From Baaleninema simplex PCC 7105 (lineage in GTDB: Bacteria; Cyanobacteriota; Cyanobacteriia; Cyanobacteriales; Geitlerinemataceae): 35,760 nucleotides of DNA. The notes beneath the pieces are model-generated. The model saw nothing but the letters and a program-made list of their open reading frames with translations. It did not search any database and was not told the origin of the DNA. The position numbers and the translations under genes are program-made. Location of the stretch: the NCBI RefSeq assembly GCF_000332355.1, contig NZ_KB235958.1, positions 1,452,890 to 1,488,649 on the forward strand, written 5' to 3'. This document shows positions 16,426-25,426 of this stretch, in pieces (within the stretch, counting starts at the first letter, position 1; the number at the start of each line of letters is the position of its first letter).

Positions 16426-16980
16426 GATGCGATCGCTCGTCAAATCCAAGCCTTCAAACGTCGGCGATTCCAGTTTTTCTGACCCCTGAAACTCTCGAGG
16501 TTCGTACAGTCCCTCAACCCATTCTAAAACCGTAATTTTCGAGGCGATCGCATCGACAATCCAATATTCAGGAATTTGCAACGCAGCGTATTCAGAACGC
16601 TTGTATCGATAATCCTCTTCAGGATTTCCAGGGCTGACGATTTCCACGACCAGCCTCGGCGGTTCTTCGAGAATCGCAGAAGGAAGATTTCGTAACGCTT
16701 GACGTTGCGCGTTCGTGATAATCACTAAATCTGGAATTCTCGATTTTTGAACGCCCGTTCTCACACCAATAGTTCCAGGGCGAACGAACCAATCGCGATG
16801 TGTTTTTTGAATTTCTTGTTTGAAGATATCTTGTAAAAAATCGAGGATATCTGCGTGTAAACCGCTGGCGGGAGGCATTTCAACCAAGTCTCCGTTAACG
16901 AATTCGCATTTTATATCGCGATTTTCGGGATGCGATCGATACTCTTCAAAACTATATTTTTTGGGAATCGTTACAGTCAT
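16414..16980 (-). CDS. Uma2 family endonuclease
   Basis: A 188-residue protein of the Uma2 family, a PD-(D/E)xK restriction-endonuclease-like fold expanded in cyanobacteria. Visible family features are the beginning SFEEYRSHPENRDIKCEFVNGDLVEM, the catalytic Asp in RIPDLVIIT, the Glu in LVVEIVSPGN and the following basic DYRYKRSEYAAL, plus YWIVDA. The ATG at 16980 has a GAGG ribosome-binding sequence upstream. Its stop codon lies inside the right 70-bp direct repeat, so the last residues may have been replaced when the repeat arrived. Biological function of Uma2 proteins is unproven. Confidence 0.93.
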   Translation of the reverse strand: MTVTIPKKYSFEEYRSHPENRDIKCEFVNGDLVEMPPASGLHADILDFLQDIFKQEIQKTHRDWFVRPGTIGVRTGVQKSRIPDLVIITNAQRQALRNLPSAILEEPPRLVVEIVSPGNPEEDYRYKRSEYAALQIPEYWIVDAIASKITVLEWVEGLYEPREFQGSEKLESPTFEGLDLTSDRIFSQ

Positions 16981-17052
16981 CTCAAAACCCTCTATTTATT
17001 TTTCTCGCTCTCTGGATTTTTGGCTGTTTCATAGATTTTTCTAAAATTTTCT

Positions 17053-17610
17053 TTAAACTGATAAAACTTTCAAAAACGTTTTGACTGTTTGTAAACGATC
17101 TATGGCTTTTCTAATTCGTCTTTGTTTGATTTTTTTGATTTTTAAGCAACAATTATTTTTCTTTTTTGATTTCACTTTAAACTTCACTTGCTTTCGGATT
17201 TTATACAAATTATCATTTACGGCTTTCATAACGTGAAATCGATCGATGACAATTTGGAAATTGGGAAACATTTTTTCGATGAGCTTTGAAAATCTTTCTC
17301 ACATATCTATACTGACGTTTTCGACCACTTTTTTGACCTCTAAAGGCTGTTGTAGAAGGATTTCAGCAATTTCTTCCTGTTGTGGTGTTTTTAAAATATA
17401 TGAGTTGACCCGAAATGAGAAAATATCGAACTATTACATTTCGTGTTTGGTTAAGTTCGTCCGTCTTCTCACCACAATGATTATAGGCGAATTTTTCTTC
17501 TCTCAAGCCTAGCTACAAAAATATTACGTCGCCTTCTCCGACTAAGTTTTTCACTCTTACTTTGAGTGAATTCACCAAGTCTTCTACAAAAAACTCATTT
17601 TTAAATTTCC
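17053..17610 (-). pseudogene. Decayed ISL3-family transposase
   Basis: Read on the minus strand, the pieces match the N-terminal and central parts of an ISL3 transposase. First comes VEDLVNSLKVRVKNLVG, then an in-frame stop and the zinc-finger region FAYNHCGEKTDELNQTR with ISGQLIYFK. A frame change and missing sequence follow, then EEIAEILLQQPLEV and VVENVSIDM, a stop where Trp is expected (about 17298), and SKLIEKMFPNFQIVIDRFHVMKAVN (the DRFHV block). The C-terminal part with the last catalytic residue is missing. An ordinary ISL3 transposase is about 400 residues. I see no terminal repeats. The region is AT-rich compared with its neighbours. Confidence 0.8.
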
Positions 17611-17749
17611 TCCATTATAACCTCAAACTCCGAAGATCCAGATTTTCTCGTTTTAAATCCTATTTTATGGAACGATCATCTCTTCAGATTCTCGGAATAT
17701 TCAAGATTTTAAATTTTCGCCAATCTTCCAATATTGAATCAACTTTAAA

Positions 17750-18655
17750 TTACGGATTATACTCGAAATCAAGTCCAGTTTGCCAGCCAATCCAATCGAC
17801 ATCTGAAGCCAGTCCCCAAACATAAATATAATCGCGATCCCACAAACTGATACGATAGAGAAAAAGATAAGGAAAGGTGTCAGAATTAAAAAACTCCGCG
17901 ACTTTTAGATTCCACAAATTCTCATTTATATTCTCAAATGCACGAATTTCGAGCGCTCCCGCTTTAATCAAAGCATTTTGAAAGGCTGTCGATCGGTTAG
18001 AAGATGCTTCGCAGAGAATCCTATGATTGTAGCGATAATCATATCCGCCACCATAGTATCCATAAATACTAATAACTGGAAGGCGATCGAGCGTTTTTTG
18101 CAGGCGATCGCACAACGCTAAAGTTTTAGCATGAGTTTCCGAGTCTTGACTTGGAAGGACTAACTCATTTTCCAGATATTCCTCTTCAAGATAATCTTCA
18201 AAATAAAAAGTAACTTCTCGAGGCAAAGTTGGCATAACACAAATCCAATCATGATTTTTAGTTTTACCTAATATCGCATAAAACGAGAACAATCCCTCAG
18301 AATAATCAAAATAATCTTTACGTTTTTTACAGCTAAACTCAAGTCCAACAACTTCGGTTAACTCGGATTTGAGAATATCTAAAACTTCTCGATAAATAGT
18401 TTCTCGAAGCTCTTGGGTAGCTTCATCTAAAACATTGTCGCGATCGCCAGGATTATATTCCTCAATAATGCAACCTCGCTCCTCCAGACATTCCCAATCA
18501 TAAATCGCAAATTTCGGATCGGTTGGCGTGACAAAATTTTCCGCAATGAGTAAATCTAATACATTCAACTCTCCCCGTTCTTCACCATCCCAGTAAATCG
18601 GACTTCTCATTAAAGTTTCCAAAGTGGCTAGTTTTTGAATCGCTTCGGGTTTCAT
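17750..18655 (-). CDS. Unrecognised 301-residue protein
   Basis: I do not recognise this family. The protein is acidic and soluble, with no signal peptide or membrane segment. Visible features are an N-terminal helix (KPEAIQKLATLETLMRS), an acidic middle, a Tyr/Gly cluster YGYYGGGYDYRYNHRI near residue 200 and an aromatic end (WIGWQTGLDFEY). The start ATG has a good AGAGGAAG ribosome-binding sequence. It lies 17 bases after the LRV-repeat gene on the same strand, so the two are very probably one operon and may interact. Its DNA is AT-rich compared with the region. It could be an immunity-like or substrate-recognition protein, but that is a guess. Confidence 0.8.
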   Translation of the reverse strand: MKPEAIQKLATLETLMRSPIYWDGEERGELNVLDLLIAENFVTPTDPKFAIYDWECLEERGCIIEEYNPGDRDNVLDEATQELRETIYREVLDILKSELTEVVGLEFSCKKRKDYFDYSEGLFSFYAILGKTKNHDWICVMPTLPREVTFYFEDYLEEEYLENELVLPSQDSETHAKTLALCDRLQKTLDRLPVISIYGYYGGGYDYRYNHRILCEASSNRSTAFQNALIKAGALEIRAFENINENLWNLKVAEFFNSDTFPYLFLYRISLWDRDYIYVWGLASDVDWIGWQTGLDFEYNP

Positions 18656-18672
18656 AACTTCCTCTTTGTGGA

Positions 18673-21600
18673 TTAATCTGGGTTTGACAACTGTGCTTTA
18701 GCAGCAGCGCGAACGAGACAATGGCTATCGTAAGCTAATTTTTTCCGCAATTCTTGAGGAGTAGCTGAATTGTTCGCAACAGCATAACGTTCTAACCAAA
18801 ACGACGATGTGCTTCCCTCTTCCAACGCCGCAACAGGCGTTTGGGGATTCATCAATGCCATCAGCCGAATAAATGGTACGGTAGACTGGGTATATTGGGC
18901 GAGGATTTGCGATCGATCGTCGGTTTGTGGGTTAAAAGGAACGATCGCACCTCGAAGGGTAAGACTTGTGGTACGATTTCCTAAAGGAGACGGACGGTAC
19001 TGCCATTCTGGAATTGTTTCTTGAATAGAAATCGGCGTCTTAGGATTGTCCAAAACCGTTTGACGAACGCTGATTTTCTCGTCGTTGGCAAGTTTTTCTA
19101 AAATTGCACTGTTGGCGTGGGGATGGTTGGCGATCGATCGACGAATTTCAATTTCCGGTGCATCAGCCAGTTTCGCTAAAATTGCACTGTTGGCGTGGGG
19201 ATGGTTGGCGATCGCTTGGCGAATTTCGGTTTCGGGTGCATCAGCCAGTTTCGCCAATACAGAAATCGGTGGATTGTCGCTGTTTAAAACCTGCTGTAAC
19301 ACCGCCTGACGTACACTGGAATCAATATCTTGCGCCAACTGTTCGAGTAAGGAAACGGAGAGGTTAGGATTGTCTAAAATCCCTTGACGAACGCTGGCGC
19401 GATCGTCGTGGATGAGATGCTCTAAAATCGTATCGTTAACGTTGGGATGGTTGGCGATCGATTGACGAATTTCGGTTTCGGGTGCGTCAGCCAGTTTCGC
19501 CAATACAGAAATCGGTGGATTGTCGCTGTTTAAAACCTGCTGTAACACCGCCTGACGTACACTGGAATCAATATCTTGCGCCAACTGTTCCAACAACGGT
19601 TCGAGTAAATGTTGGTTGAAAACCAGATTCCGACGCACTGTCGCACTCTCGTCTTGTTGTAAAATGTCGATAATCGCCGGAAGTGTCGCAGACATCGCCA
19701 CGACTTCGCGCACTCGTACATCTCGATCGATCGCCAATTTTTCCCACTGTTGAGGCGTTAGCTGGGGATGTCCGACGATCGCTTGACGAACTTCAACACT
19801 GGCGCGTTCGATGGCAATATCGAGAAGATCTGATGTCAGGTTCGGATTGCTGACGATCGCTTTTAACTGTTCGGTGTTTTCTTCGGGATCGAACGCTTCT
19901 TCGACGAGGGTTTTCAGAATCTCGATCGAGGTATTGGGATGACGCGCGATCGCCTGGCGAAAACGATCGCGATCGACGGGAACTTCTGTATGTTCCCCCT
20001 CTCCTAAAGGCTGGTTTTCCCAATATCCTTCGTTTTCAAACAGGTTCGAGATAACCGCCTCGGACAAATTAAGATTGTTGAGTGTGTTGTAGCGAGTCGT
20101 AAAGTCTTTTCGCTGGCTCAATCGTTCCAACACTTTCGCCGGTGTGTTAGGATGTTTGGCAACGGTTCTCACCGTGGGAAGATACGAATCTTTTGCCAAT
20201 TGGGTTAGGGTTTCGCTCGATGTATTAGGATGACAGGCGACGCGATAGCGAATCGTACAGTCTGGATGTTTTGCGATGGCGGCGAGAAGGTTTGGAGGAA
20301 ATTTCCGAAGGAGTCGATCGCGATCGAGCTGTTGTCTTAATGTTTCAGAATTTCGCAATAATTCTTCAAAAAAATCCATCAATACATCGCTGGGAGTATT
20401 GGGATTGCGAAGGATTTGTTGGCGAACATAGGCATTTCGATCGCGAGAGAGTTTTCGTAAACTCTCAACGGGTGTATCGGGTTGTTTCGCGACTTCTTCT
20501 CGTACCTTTGGTGCGATATCTTCAGCCAAAATTTCTAAAATTACCGAAAAGATTTCGGGATTCAAAGGTTTGGATGGATTGATGAGACGAAGCCGAACTT
20601 TAACACTCGCATCTCGCGCTAATTTTTGCAAAATTGACAAGGGTAAAGTCGAACAACGATCGACAAGAATTAAGCGAATTTCTTCGTCGGAATCTTCGAC
20701 AAGCTGACTGAGTTTTTTTAGATCTCGAGTTTGGCGAGCGAGTATCCGCTTTTTGTCGCGATTTTGATGCACTTTCCACAGTTGGTTTTGCCCTGTCGAT
20801 TTAGACTCTTGGCTCTTGAATAATTTTGAGGGTTTGACTGGAAGCTGAGTTTTTAAATCTTCAGGAAATGCAGGATTTTTGAGAAGTTCGTTAGCAATTT
20901 TTTCTTCAAAACTCACAGATACTTTTTCTTCTTCTGTCGATTTAGAAAACTTTTTCTCCCATCGCAAAAATATATCGAGATGCTCGAGTTGAGGATAATT
21001 GCTTAAAGTTCGATCGTCTAAGCTATCTTTTGATAAACCCAAATCTGCTGACATCCATTGTAAAGTGTCAATTTCAGAAGGTGTTAGTGTTGAAATGCAG
21101 TATTGCCAGGATGGCCAGATTTGCTTTAAGGTTGTGGCACGCTCGTCGTCTGATTTTAATAAGGTGAGTAGCCGATCTCCACACGAGGCATGTTGGAATA
21201 TAAAATTGTATATTTTATCTACAAAAAATTGTGAAATATTAGAGTTTCTTCGGATTAAAGATCTTTGGAGTTTTTTCGGAAAAGAAACCAAGCAAGCTAT
21301 TCCCTTCAATATTTTTTTGGGAACGTCATACTGTCCTGCCAATTCTTCGAACAAACGAAATGATTCTTCATGAAGAAAATCTTCAGAAAGAGTTTCAACT
21401 TCTAGCCAGGCTTTACTCGAACTTTGGTAAATCGTAAAGAAGAGAGACAGAGAATCAATCAAGAGACTGCCCGAGCTTGTAGTGATGTATATTCTACCAC
21501 CAAAATATGGAAAAAATCTTGAAATACAATCGTAGCTTTCATGAAGCCAGCGTTCGACGATCGTTTTGTTCGTGTGGGGATTCTCAACAACCGCTTCGCG

Positions 21601-22395
21601 AACTTTAGCATTAGCGTGGTGAGATAATCTCTCAAGTGCCGTTTCTGAAGCTTGGAGGTTTCGAGCGATCGCCAAGGCAATCTCAACGGATTCTTCGGGT
21701 TTTAAACTGCATTGAAATGCCAATCGATCGAGAATTTCAACTGAGGTATTTGGATTTTCGGCAACGGCTTTACGAACCTCAAACCAATCCATTTTGGCGA
21801 GTTCGGCTAACGTTTCTGGATCGGCATTTTGGTTTTTGGCTGTCTCTTCGGTTCGATCGAATTCTTCGAGGAGAGATTGAAGACAGTAGGGATTGCTGCG
21901 AACCGCCGCACGAATTGACGGATCGAGATCGCCGATAAATCGGGTGAAAATTGATAAAGGTAATTTCGCCGTTTTCAGAAGAGATTGTAACTTTGGCTTG
22001 GAAAAATCTGGATCTCGAAATAGGCGATCGAACAAACGTTTCGCGTATCGTTCCGGTAAATCGGGATACTTTAAATTCCGAATTCCTGCGTCAACGGGAA
22101 GCCACTGGCTCAGAAACATCTCGGGAACCGATCCGAGTTTCAGCATCTCCACCACTAGGCGATCGTTTTGTTCCAAATCCGCCGCCTCCATTGCCGCATC
22201 GACTTCGGCTTGCCAATTTTCTTCGGCTTCCCCCGCCAGATTGACGTGCCATTTCGCCTCTTCTGCAATCTGCAAATCTTCACTTTCGGCGAGTTCGCGC
22301 AAAATCTCGGTTGAGGTATTGAGTTTTCTGGCGAGTTGATACCCTGCATCGCGATCGCCTTGGCGGTAACGTCGCAACAGTTCGCGGTTCTCCAT
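18673..22395 (-). CDS. Giant leucine-rich repeat variant (LRV) / HEAT-like repeat protein
   Basis: A 1240-residue protein built from about 24-residue helical repeats of the kind ...VREAVAENPNTSVEILDRLA..., matching the LRV/variant leucine-rich repeat families, which form solenoid scaffolds for protein binding. Repeats fill about residues 20-290 and 560-1210. The middle (about 295-545) is non-repetitive, AT-rich and unassigned, including the aromatic/hydrophobic segment SGSLLIDSLSLFFTIYQSS. Near the C-terminus, repeat units are nearly identical at DNA level (19203-19344 and 19449-19590). I chose the ATG at 22395 because AGGAG lies 8 bases before it; a start at 22428 has no such site. It sits between a Uma2 gene (45 bases upstream) and an unknown gene (17 bases downstream), all on one strand. 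Function is inferred only as scaffold or sensor. Confidence 0.88.
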   Translation of the reverse strand: MENRELLRRYRQGDRDAGYQLARKLNTSTEILRELAESEDLQIAEEAKWHVNLAGEAEENWQAEVDAAMEAADLEQNDRLVVEMLKLGSVPEMFLSQWLPVDAGIRNLKYPDLPERYAKRLFDRLFRDPDFSKPKLQSLLKTAKLPLSIFTRFIGDLDPSIRAAVRSNPYCLQSLLEEFDRTEETAKNQNADPETLAELAKMDWFEVRKAVAENPNTSVEILDRLAFQCSLKPEESVEIALAIARNLQASETALERLSHHANAKVREAVVENPHTNKTIVERWLHESYDCISRFFPYFGGRIYITTSSGSLLIDSLSLFFTIYQSSSKAWLEVETLSEDFLHEESFRLFEELAGQYDVPKKILKGIACLVSFPKKLQRSLIRRNSNISQFFVDKIYNFIFQHASCGDRLLTLLKSDDERATTLKQIWPSWQYCISTLTPSEIDTLQWMSADLGLSKDSLDDRTLSNYPQLEHLDIFLRWEKKFSKSTEEEKVSVSFEEKIANELLKNPAFPEDLKTQLPVKPSKLFKSQESKSTGQNQLWKVHQNRDKKRILARQTRDLKKLSQLVEDSDEEIRLILVDRCSTLPLSILQKLARDASVKVRLRLINPSKPLNPEIFSVILEILAEDIAPKVREEVAKQPDTPVESLRKLSRDRNAYVRQQILRNPNTPSDVLMDFFEELLRNSETLRQQLDRDRLLRKFPPNLLAAIAKHPDCTIRYRVACHPNTSSETLTQLAKDSYLPTVRTVAKHPNTPAKVLERLSQRKDFTTRYNTLNNLNLSEAVISNLFENEGYWENQPLGEGEHTEVPVDRDRFRQAIARHPNTSIEILKTLVEEAFDPEENTEQLKAIVSNPNLTSDLLDIAIERASVEVRQAIVGHPQLTPQQWEKLAIDRDVRVREVVAMSATLPAIIDILQQDESATVRRNLVFNQHLLEPLLEQLAQDIDSSVRQAVLQQVLNSDNPPISVLAKLADAPETEIRQSIANHPNVNDTILEHLIHDDRASVRQGILDNPNLSVSLLEQLAQDIDSSVRQAVLQQVLNSDNPPISVLAKLADAPETEIRQAIANHPHANSAILAKLADAPEIEIRRSIANHPHANSAILEKLANDEKISVRQTVLDNPKTPISIQETIPEWQYRPSPLGNRTTSLTLRGAIVPFNPQTDDRSQILAQYTQSTVPFIRLMALMNPQTPVAALEEGSTSSFWLERYAVANNSATPQELRKKLAYDSHCLVRAAAKAQLSNPD
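19203..19344. repeat. 142-bp internal duplication in the LRV gene, copy A
   Basis: 139 of 142 bases are identical to 19449-19590, at an offset of 246 bases (82 codons, in frame). Next to it, a 69-base unit containing TTGGCGTGGGGATGGTTGGC is also repeated (about 19096 and 19165). The near-identity implies recent duplication or gene conversion. Confidence 0.92.
19449..19590. repeat. 142-bp internal duplication in the LRV gene, copy B
   Basis: The partner of copy A. The encoded residues, around LAQDIDSSVRQAVLQQ and SVLAKLADAPETEIRQ, are identical in both copies, apart from changes at the edge. Confidence 0.92.
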
Positions 22396-22440
22396 GACAA
22401 ACTCCTCTAAAATCCAGTTTCTCTGCAATGTTCGATCGAA

Positions 22441-23031
22441 TTAATCGGTTTGAGTTTTCCTATCGTCTTCGTCTAACGTCACTCCTGCATAAATCGCTTC
22501 TACCGCCACAGACAACCCGACGCTTTCTAATTCCAACACTTCGCCGACACTGTAGGTGCGATACGTCCAAAATGTCTCTTGTCGCCGAAAACGCTCGACG
22601 AGTCGATGGCTAGTGTTAACGAGGAGGTATTCTTGCAACGTTGGAAGTTGGCGGTAGTTTTCCCATTTGCGTCCGCGATTTTTGGCTTCGGTTGCGGGTG
22701 ATAGCACTTCAACTAACAACTCGGGAAAGCGAATCTCTGTCGCCGCCGTTCGATCTCGATCGTCGCAACTGACAATGACATCCGGGTAAAAGTAATTTCC
22801 CGTCGCTTCTACCTGCACTTTTACATCTGCGACGTTTACCCGACAGCCTTTCGGACGCAAAGCGGCTCGTAATCGATCGTTGAGGTTGAGTGCGATATCG
22901 TTGTCAGCGATCGTCCCGCCAGTCATAGCGACGACTTGTCCGTTGATGAATTCGTAGCGTAAATCTTGCAACGGCTCCCATGTCAAATACTCTGAAGCGG
23001 TCATCTCGAACGAGTCAAATGCTGCAACCAT
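22441..23031 (-). CDS. Uma2 family endonuclease
   Basis: A 196-residue Uma2 protein of the PD-(D/E)xK superfamily. Features are MTASEYLTWEPLQDLRYEFINGQVVAM near the start, the catalytic Asp in FYPDVIVSCD, Glu in LLVEVLSPATEAKNRGRKWENY and EYLLVNT. The ATG at 23031 has a strong GGAGGG nine bases upstream, which favours it over the in-frame ATG at 23004. It shares only family-level likeness with the other Uma2 at 16414, so the two are not a recent duplication. It lies 45 bases upstream of the LRV gene on the same strand and could head that operon. Confidence 0.94.
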   Translation of the reverse strand: MVAAFDSFEMTASEYLTWEPLQDLRYEFINGQVVAMTGGTIADNDIALNLNDRLRAALRPKGCRVNVADVKVQVEATGNYFYPDVIVSCDDRDRTAATEIRFPELLVEVLSPATEAKNRGRKWENYRQLPTLQEYLLVNTSHRLVERFRRQETFWTYRTYSVGEVLELESVGLSVAVEAIYAGVTLDEDDRKTQTD

Positions 23032-23178
23032 CGTCTCGAACCCTCCGCTGTGACTGTTACGATCTCATTTTAAACTAAATTGAATAAAAAATCAATAAAT
23101 TGAATAAAACAAAGCCGTTTGGCGAACTCCTTGCCGAATTTACCAAACGGCTCTATCTTGTAAGCTTCAAGGGAAGCC

Positions 23179-23679
23179 TTAACGCCTTGACTCCTCGCTA
23201 GTCGAGTGAGATGGCTGTCGATCGCGCAGGTAGTGTGTGAGGGCGTGCAGCCCTAAAATATAGCTGTAATATCCAAAACCGCTAATTTGACCGATCGCCA
23301 CCGGTGCGATGTACGAGTGATGGCGAAAGGATTCTCGCTGGTGAATGTTGCTCAAGTGGACTTCAACAGTTGGGATTTTTACCGCCGCGATCGCGTCTCG
23401 TAGCGCTACGCTGGTGTGGGTGTACGCGGCGGGGTTGATCAACAACCCATCGTACTGCCCCCAAGCCTGTTGGACAGCATCGACTAACCCACCTTCACTG
23501 TTAGACTGAAAGCACGAAACTTTAACGTGTAAAGTCCGTGCTTCTCGATCGATCAGGCGATCGATCTCGTCTAGTGTCACCGAGCCGTAGACGTTGGGTT
23601 CTCGCTGACCTAGAAGATTTAAATTTGGCCCGTGGAGGACGAGCGTTCTAAGCCAGTCTGTAGACGCAGAGGACACCAA
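23179..23679 (-). CDS. aroQ: Type II 3-dehydroquinate dehydratase
   Basis: Third enzyme of the shikimate pathway, converting 3-dehydroquinate to 3-dehydroshikimate in the cytoplasm; type II enzymes form dodecamers. Family motifs are [20 protein letters not shown] (Arg and Tyr of the active-site lid), [34 protein letters not shown] and [17 protein letters not shown]. Length (about 166 residues) is normal with a short C-terminal tail. No ATG fits; the start must be the TTG at 23679 or the GTG next to it, both without a clear ribosome-binding site. The 45-residue gene just upstream ends six to nine bases before it, so translation may be coupled. Confidence 0.96.
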   Translation of the reverse strand: MVSSASTDWLRTLVLHGPNLNLLGQREPNVYGSVTLDEIDRLIDREARTLHVKVSCFQSNSEGGLVDAVQQAWGQYDGLLINPAAYTHTSVALRDAIAAVKIPTVEVHLSNIHQRESFRHHSYIAPVAIGQISGFGYYSYILGLHALTHYLRDRQPSHSTSEESRR

Positions 23680-23684
23680 TTAGA

Positions 23685-23822
23685 CTACCGACGAATTCGG
23701 CGATCGTCAACGGGAATTGGAATGGGTTCGGGTTCGGGGCGAACGTCGGGGCCTAACAAGGCGTCGATGAGCTTCCGCGCCCAGTCCCGAACCTTCTCCA
23801 ATACCTTTTCAATGTAGTCCAT
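23685..23822 (-). CDS. Small conserved cyanobacterial-type protein upstream of aroQ (45 residues)
   Basis: A 45-residue open frame. It has an ATG at 23822, an AAGGAG ribosome-binding sequence about 11 bases before it, and a TAG at 23685-23687, just before the aroQ start. The protein begins MDYIEKVLEKVRDWARKLID, an amphipathic helix, continues with ALLGP and a Pro/Glu-rich PEPEPIPIPVDD, and ends in a basic RRIRR. I recall similar short helix-plus-proline-tail proteins in cyanobacteria but cannot confirm that here. Function is unknown; the helix suggests a protein- or membrane-surface-binding peptide. The spacing to aroQ suggests one transcript. Confidence 0.7.
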   Translation of the reverse strand: MDYIEKVLEKVRDWARKLIDALLGPDVRPEPEPIPIPVDDRRIRR

Positions 23823-24177
23823 CAATCAGATAGCTCCTTCAGTGCGGCCTGATAATCCGGCTGAGCCAAGACAAGGTAGCTCTACCAAAGATTGGTTCTC
23901 TTCCTATCATAGCGAAATGGCTTCAAAGGATCAAAGTCATCCGAGCTTGGGGATCGCGGTTGCTCGGATGGATGTAGGAGAAGCTCGCTCGATCCGCATT
24001 TTTTAAGATTTCGGGTAAACTGACTCTTTCACGGGGACTCTTTCACGGGGCGATCGCAGGCAGGAAATACTGGCGTTCGGCCAAACTTGAAGTCTTTCGG
24101 AGCTGTCTCTAGCAGTTGACTGAAGATCTCGGTGCGAACCGCTAGTATCCTGGCAATCTGTCCGTTCCCTTGAAGTC
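23823..24177. other. 355-base spacer between the small gene and the alcohol dehydrogenase gene
   Basis: No gene or RNA is seen. A 14-base unit, ACTCTTTCACGGGG, is exactly tandemly duplicated at 24023-24036 and 24037-24050. The promoter for the small gene and aroQ should lie in the left part. Confidence 0.5.
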
Positions 24178-25215
24178 CTAGGCGTCGAGATTTACCGACT
24201 CCCAGCCTGCCAACACAATTTTACCAATGGTTCGACCCGCTTCAATGCGAGCGTGAACGTCCCGAAGATGTTTAGCATTAATGGGACAGACAACATCGTT
24301 GCAAGTCGTTGTCAACGTTCCCTCATCGATCGCTCGACTCACTTCGTTGAGGAGGAGTTGCTGTTGAAGCATATCTTCTGTGCAATACATGGCGCGAGTA
24401 AACATTAACTCCCAAACCAAACCCACGCTTTTCTTCATCAATACCTCCATATCCAACGGTCTGTAATTTTCCACAATGGTACAAATGAGTCCCTGGGGGA
24501 CGATCGCCTCGGCCATGGCGTCCCAGTGACCGTCTGTATCGTTGAGACAAAGAATGTAATCGACAGTCTCGTACCCGATCTGTTTCAATTCCTCAGCTAA
24601 ATTGTTACGGTGATTGACGATCTCGTCCGCACCGAGTTTGCGGCACCACTGAGCAGTTTCAGGACGAGAGGCACTCGCAATCGTCTTGAGTTTGGCAATT
24701 TTCTTCGCGATCTGGATTGCGATCGAGCCAACCCCTCCAGCACCGTTGACGATTAAAATCGATTTTCCTGAGTCTTCGCCTGTTTTGCTAATTTTCAAGC
24801 GATCGAACAGGGCTTCCCAAGCCGTCAGTGCCGTTAGCGGTAGTGCAGCCGCCCGGTCGAATCCCAAAGACGTCGGTTTATGTCCGACGATGCGCTCGTC
24901 GACGAGCTGAAATTCACTGTTACTCCCCGGACGTGTAAGATCCCCAGCATAGTAAACTTCATCGCCGGGCTTGAAGGCCGTCACCGATTCGCCGACAGCC
25001 GCCACCACCCCGGCAGCATCCCAGCCCAAAATACGAGGTTTCGTTTCCACTTTATCCTTGGGCGCGCGTATTTTTGTATCTACAGGATTGACCGAAATCG
25101 CTTTTACCTCTACCAGAAGATCGTGTCCTTGAGGTTCGGGGCGTTCGATCTCAACATCTTGCAAACTATTTGGATCGGCGATCGGAAGGTATTTGTAGAG
25201 TCCAACAGCTTTCAT
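24178..25215 (-). CDS. Zinc-type alcohol dehydrogenase-like / quinone oxidoreductase family protein
   Basis: A 345-residue medium-chain dehydrogenase/reductase of the zeta-crystallin/YhfP-like group, predicted to reduce enones or quinones with NAD(P)H in the cytoplasm. The N-terminal GroES-like domain carries VKAISVNPVDTKIR and ILGWDAAGVV with PGDEVYYAG. The Rossmann fold has the nucleotide-binding AGGVGS at residues 159-164. The catalytic-zinc Cys/His set of true alcohol dehydrogenases is not apparent, so it is probably zinc-free. It is divergent from a LysR-type regulator 211 bases away, a layout that usually means the regulator controls it. Confidence 0.93.
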   Translation of the reverse strand: MKAVGLYKYLPIADPNSLQDVEIERPEPQGHDLLVEVKAISVNPVDTKIRAPKDKVETKPRILGWDAAGVVAAVGESVTAFKPGDEVYYAGDLTRPGSNSEFQLVDERIVGHKPTSLGFDRAAALPLTALTAWEALFDRLKISKTGEDSGKSILIVNGAGGVGSIAIQIAKKIAKLKTIASASRPETAQWCRKLGADEIVNHRNNLAEELKQIGYETVDYILCLNDTDGHWDAMAEAIVPQGLICTIVENYRPLDMEVLMKKSVGLVWELMFTRAMYCTEDMLQQQLLLNEVSRAIDEGTLTTTCNDVVCPINAKHLRDVHARIEAGRTIGKIVLAGWESVNLDA

Positions 25216-25426
25216 GGCAGTTACCTAAGTTTCAAGATACAACAACCTTTTTTTGTACGAACGATCGAAGCAAATCTTTTTAAGATTGGAATAAAATTAG
25301 CATAAAAAATTATCTTTTGTAGATTGCTTCTTTTGCATATATTTAGCTTAGCAAGTTGCTTTTATTTTTGGAATTACTCTAAACTTAAAAATACTTTTCA
25401 GAAAAACTGAACGATCGCACCGACTC
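25216..25426. promoter_or_regulatory. Divergent control region of the dehydrogenase and LysR genes
   Basis: A 211-base AT-rich spacer between divergent starts. LysR regulators normally bind a T-N11-A inverted site in such places. An imperfect dyad, TTAGCTTAGCAAGTTGC, sits near 25345-25361, which is the best operator candidate I can see, but several T-N11-A combinations exist in this AT-rich stretch. Confidence 0.4.

Noticed and set aside
15346-17760. Search for a DGR reverse transcriptase, Avd or template repeat near the variable genes
   Set aside because: No frame with reverse-transcriptase motifs (such as YxDD) or Avd-like helical protein was found in the window. The AT-rich stretch is an ISL3 remnant.
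19085-19600. Tandem repeats considered as a CRISPR array
   Set aside because: The repeats lie in frame inside the LRV gene, the units are 69-246 bases long, and there are no spacers of constant length.
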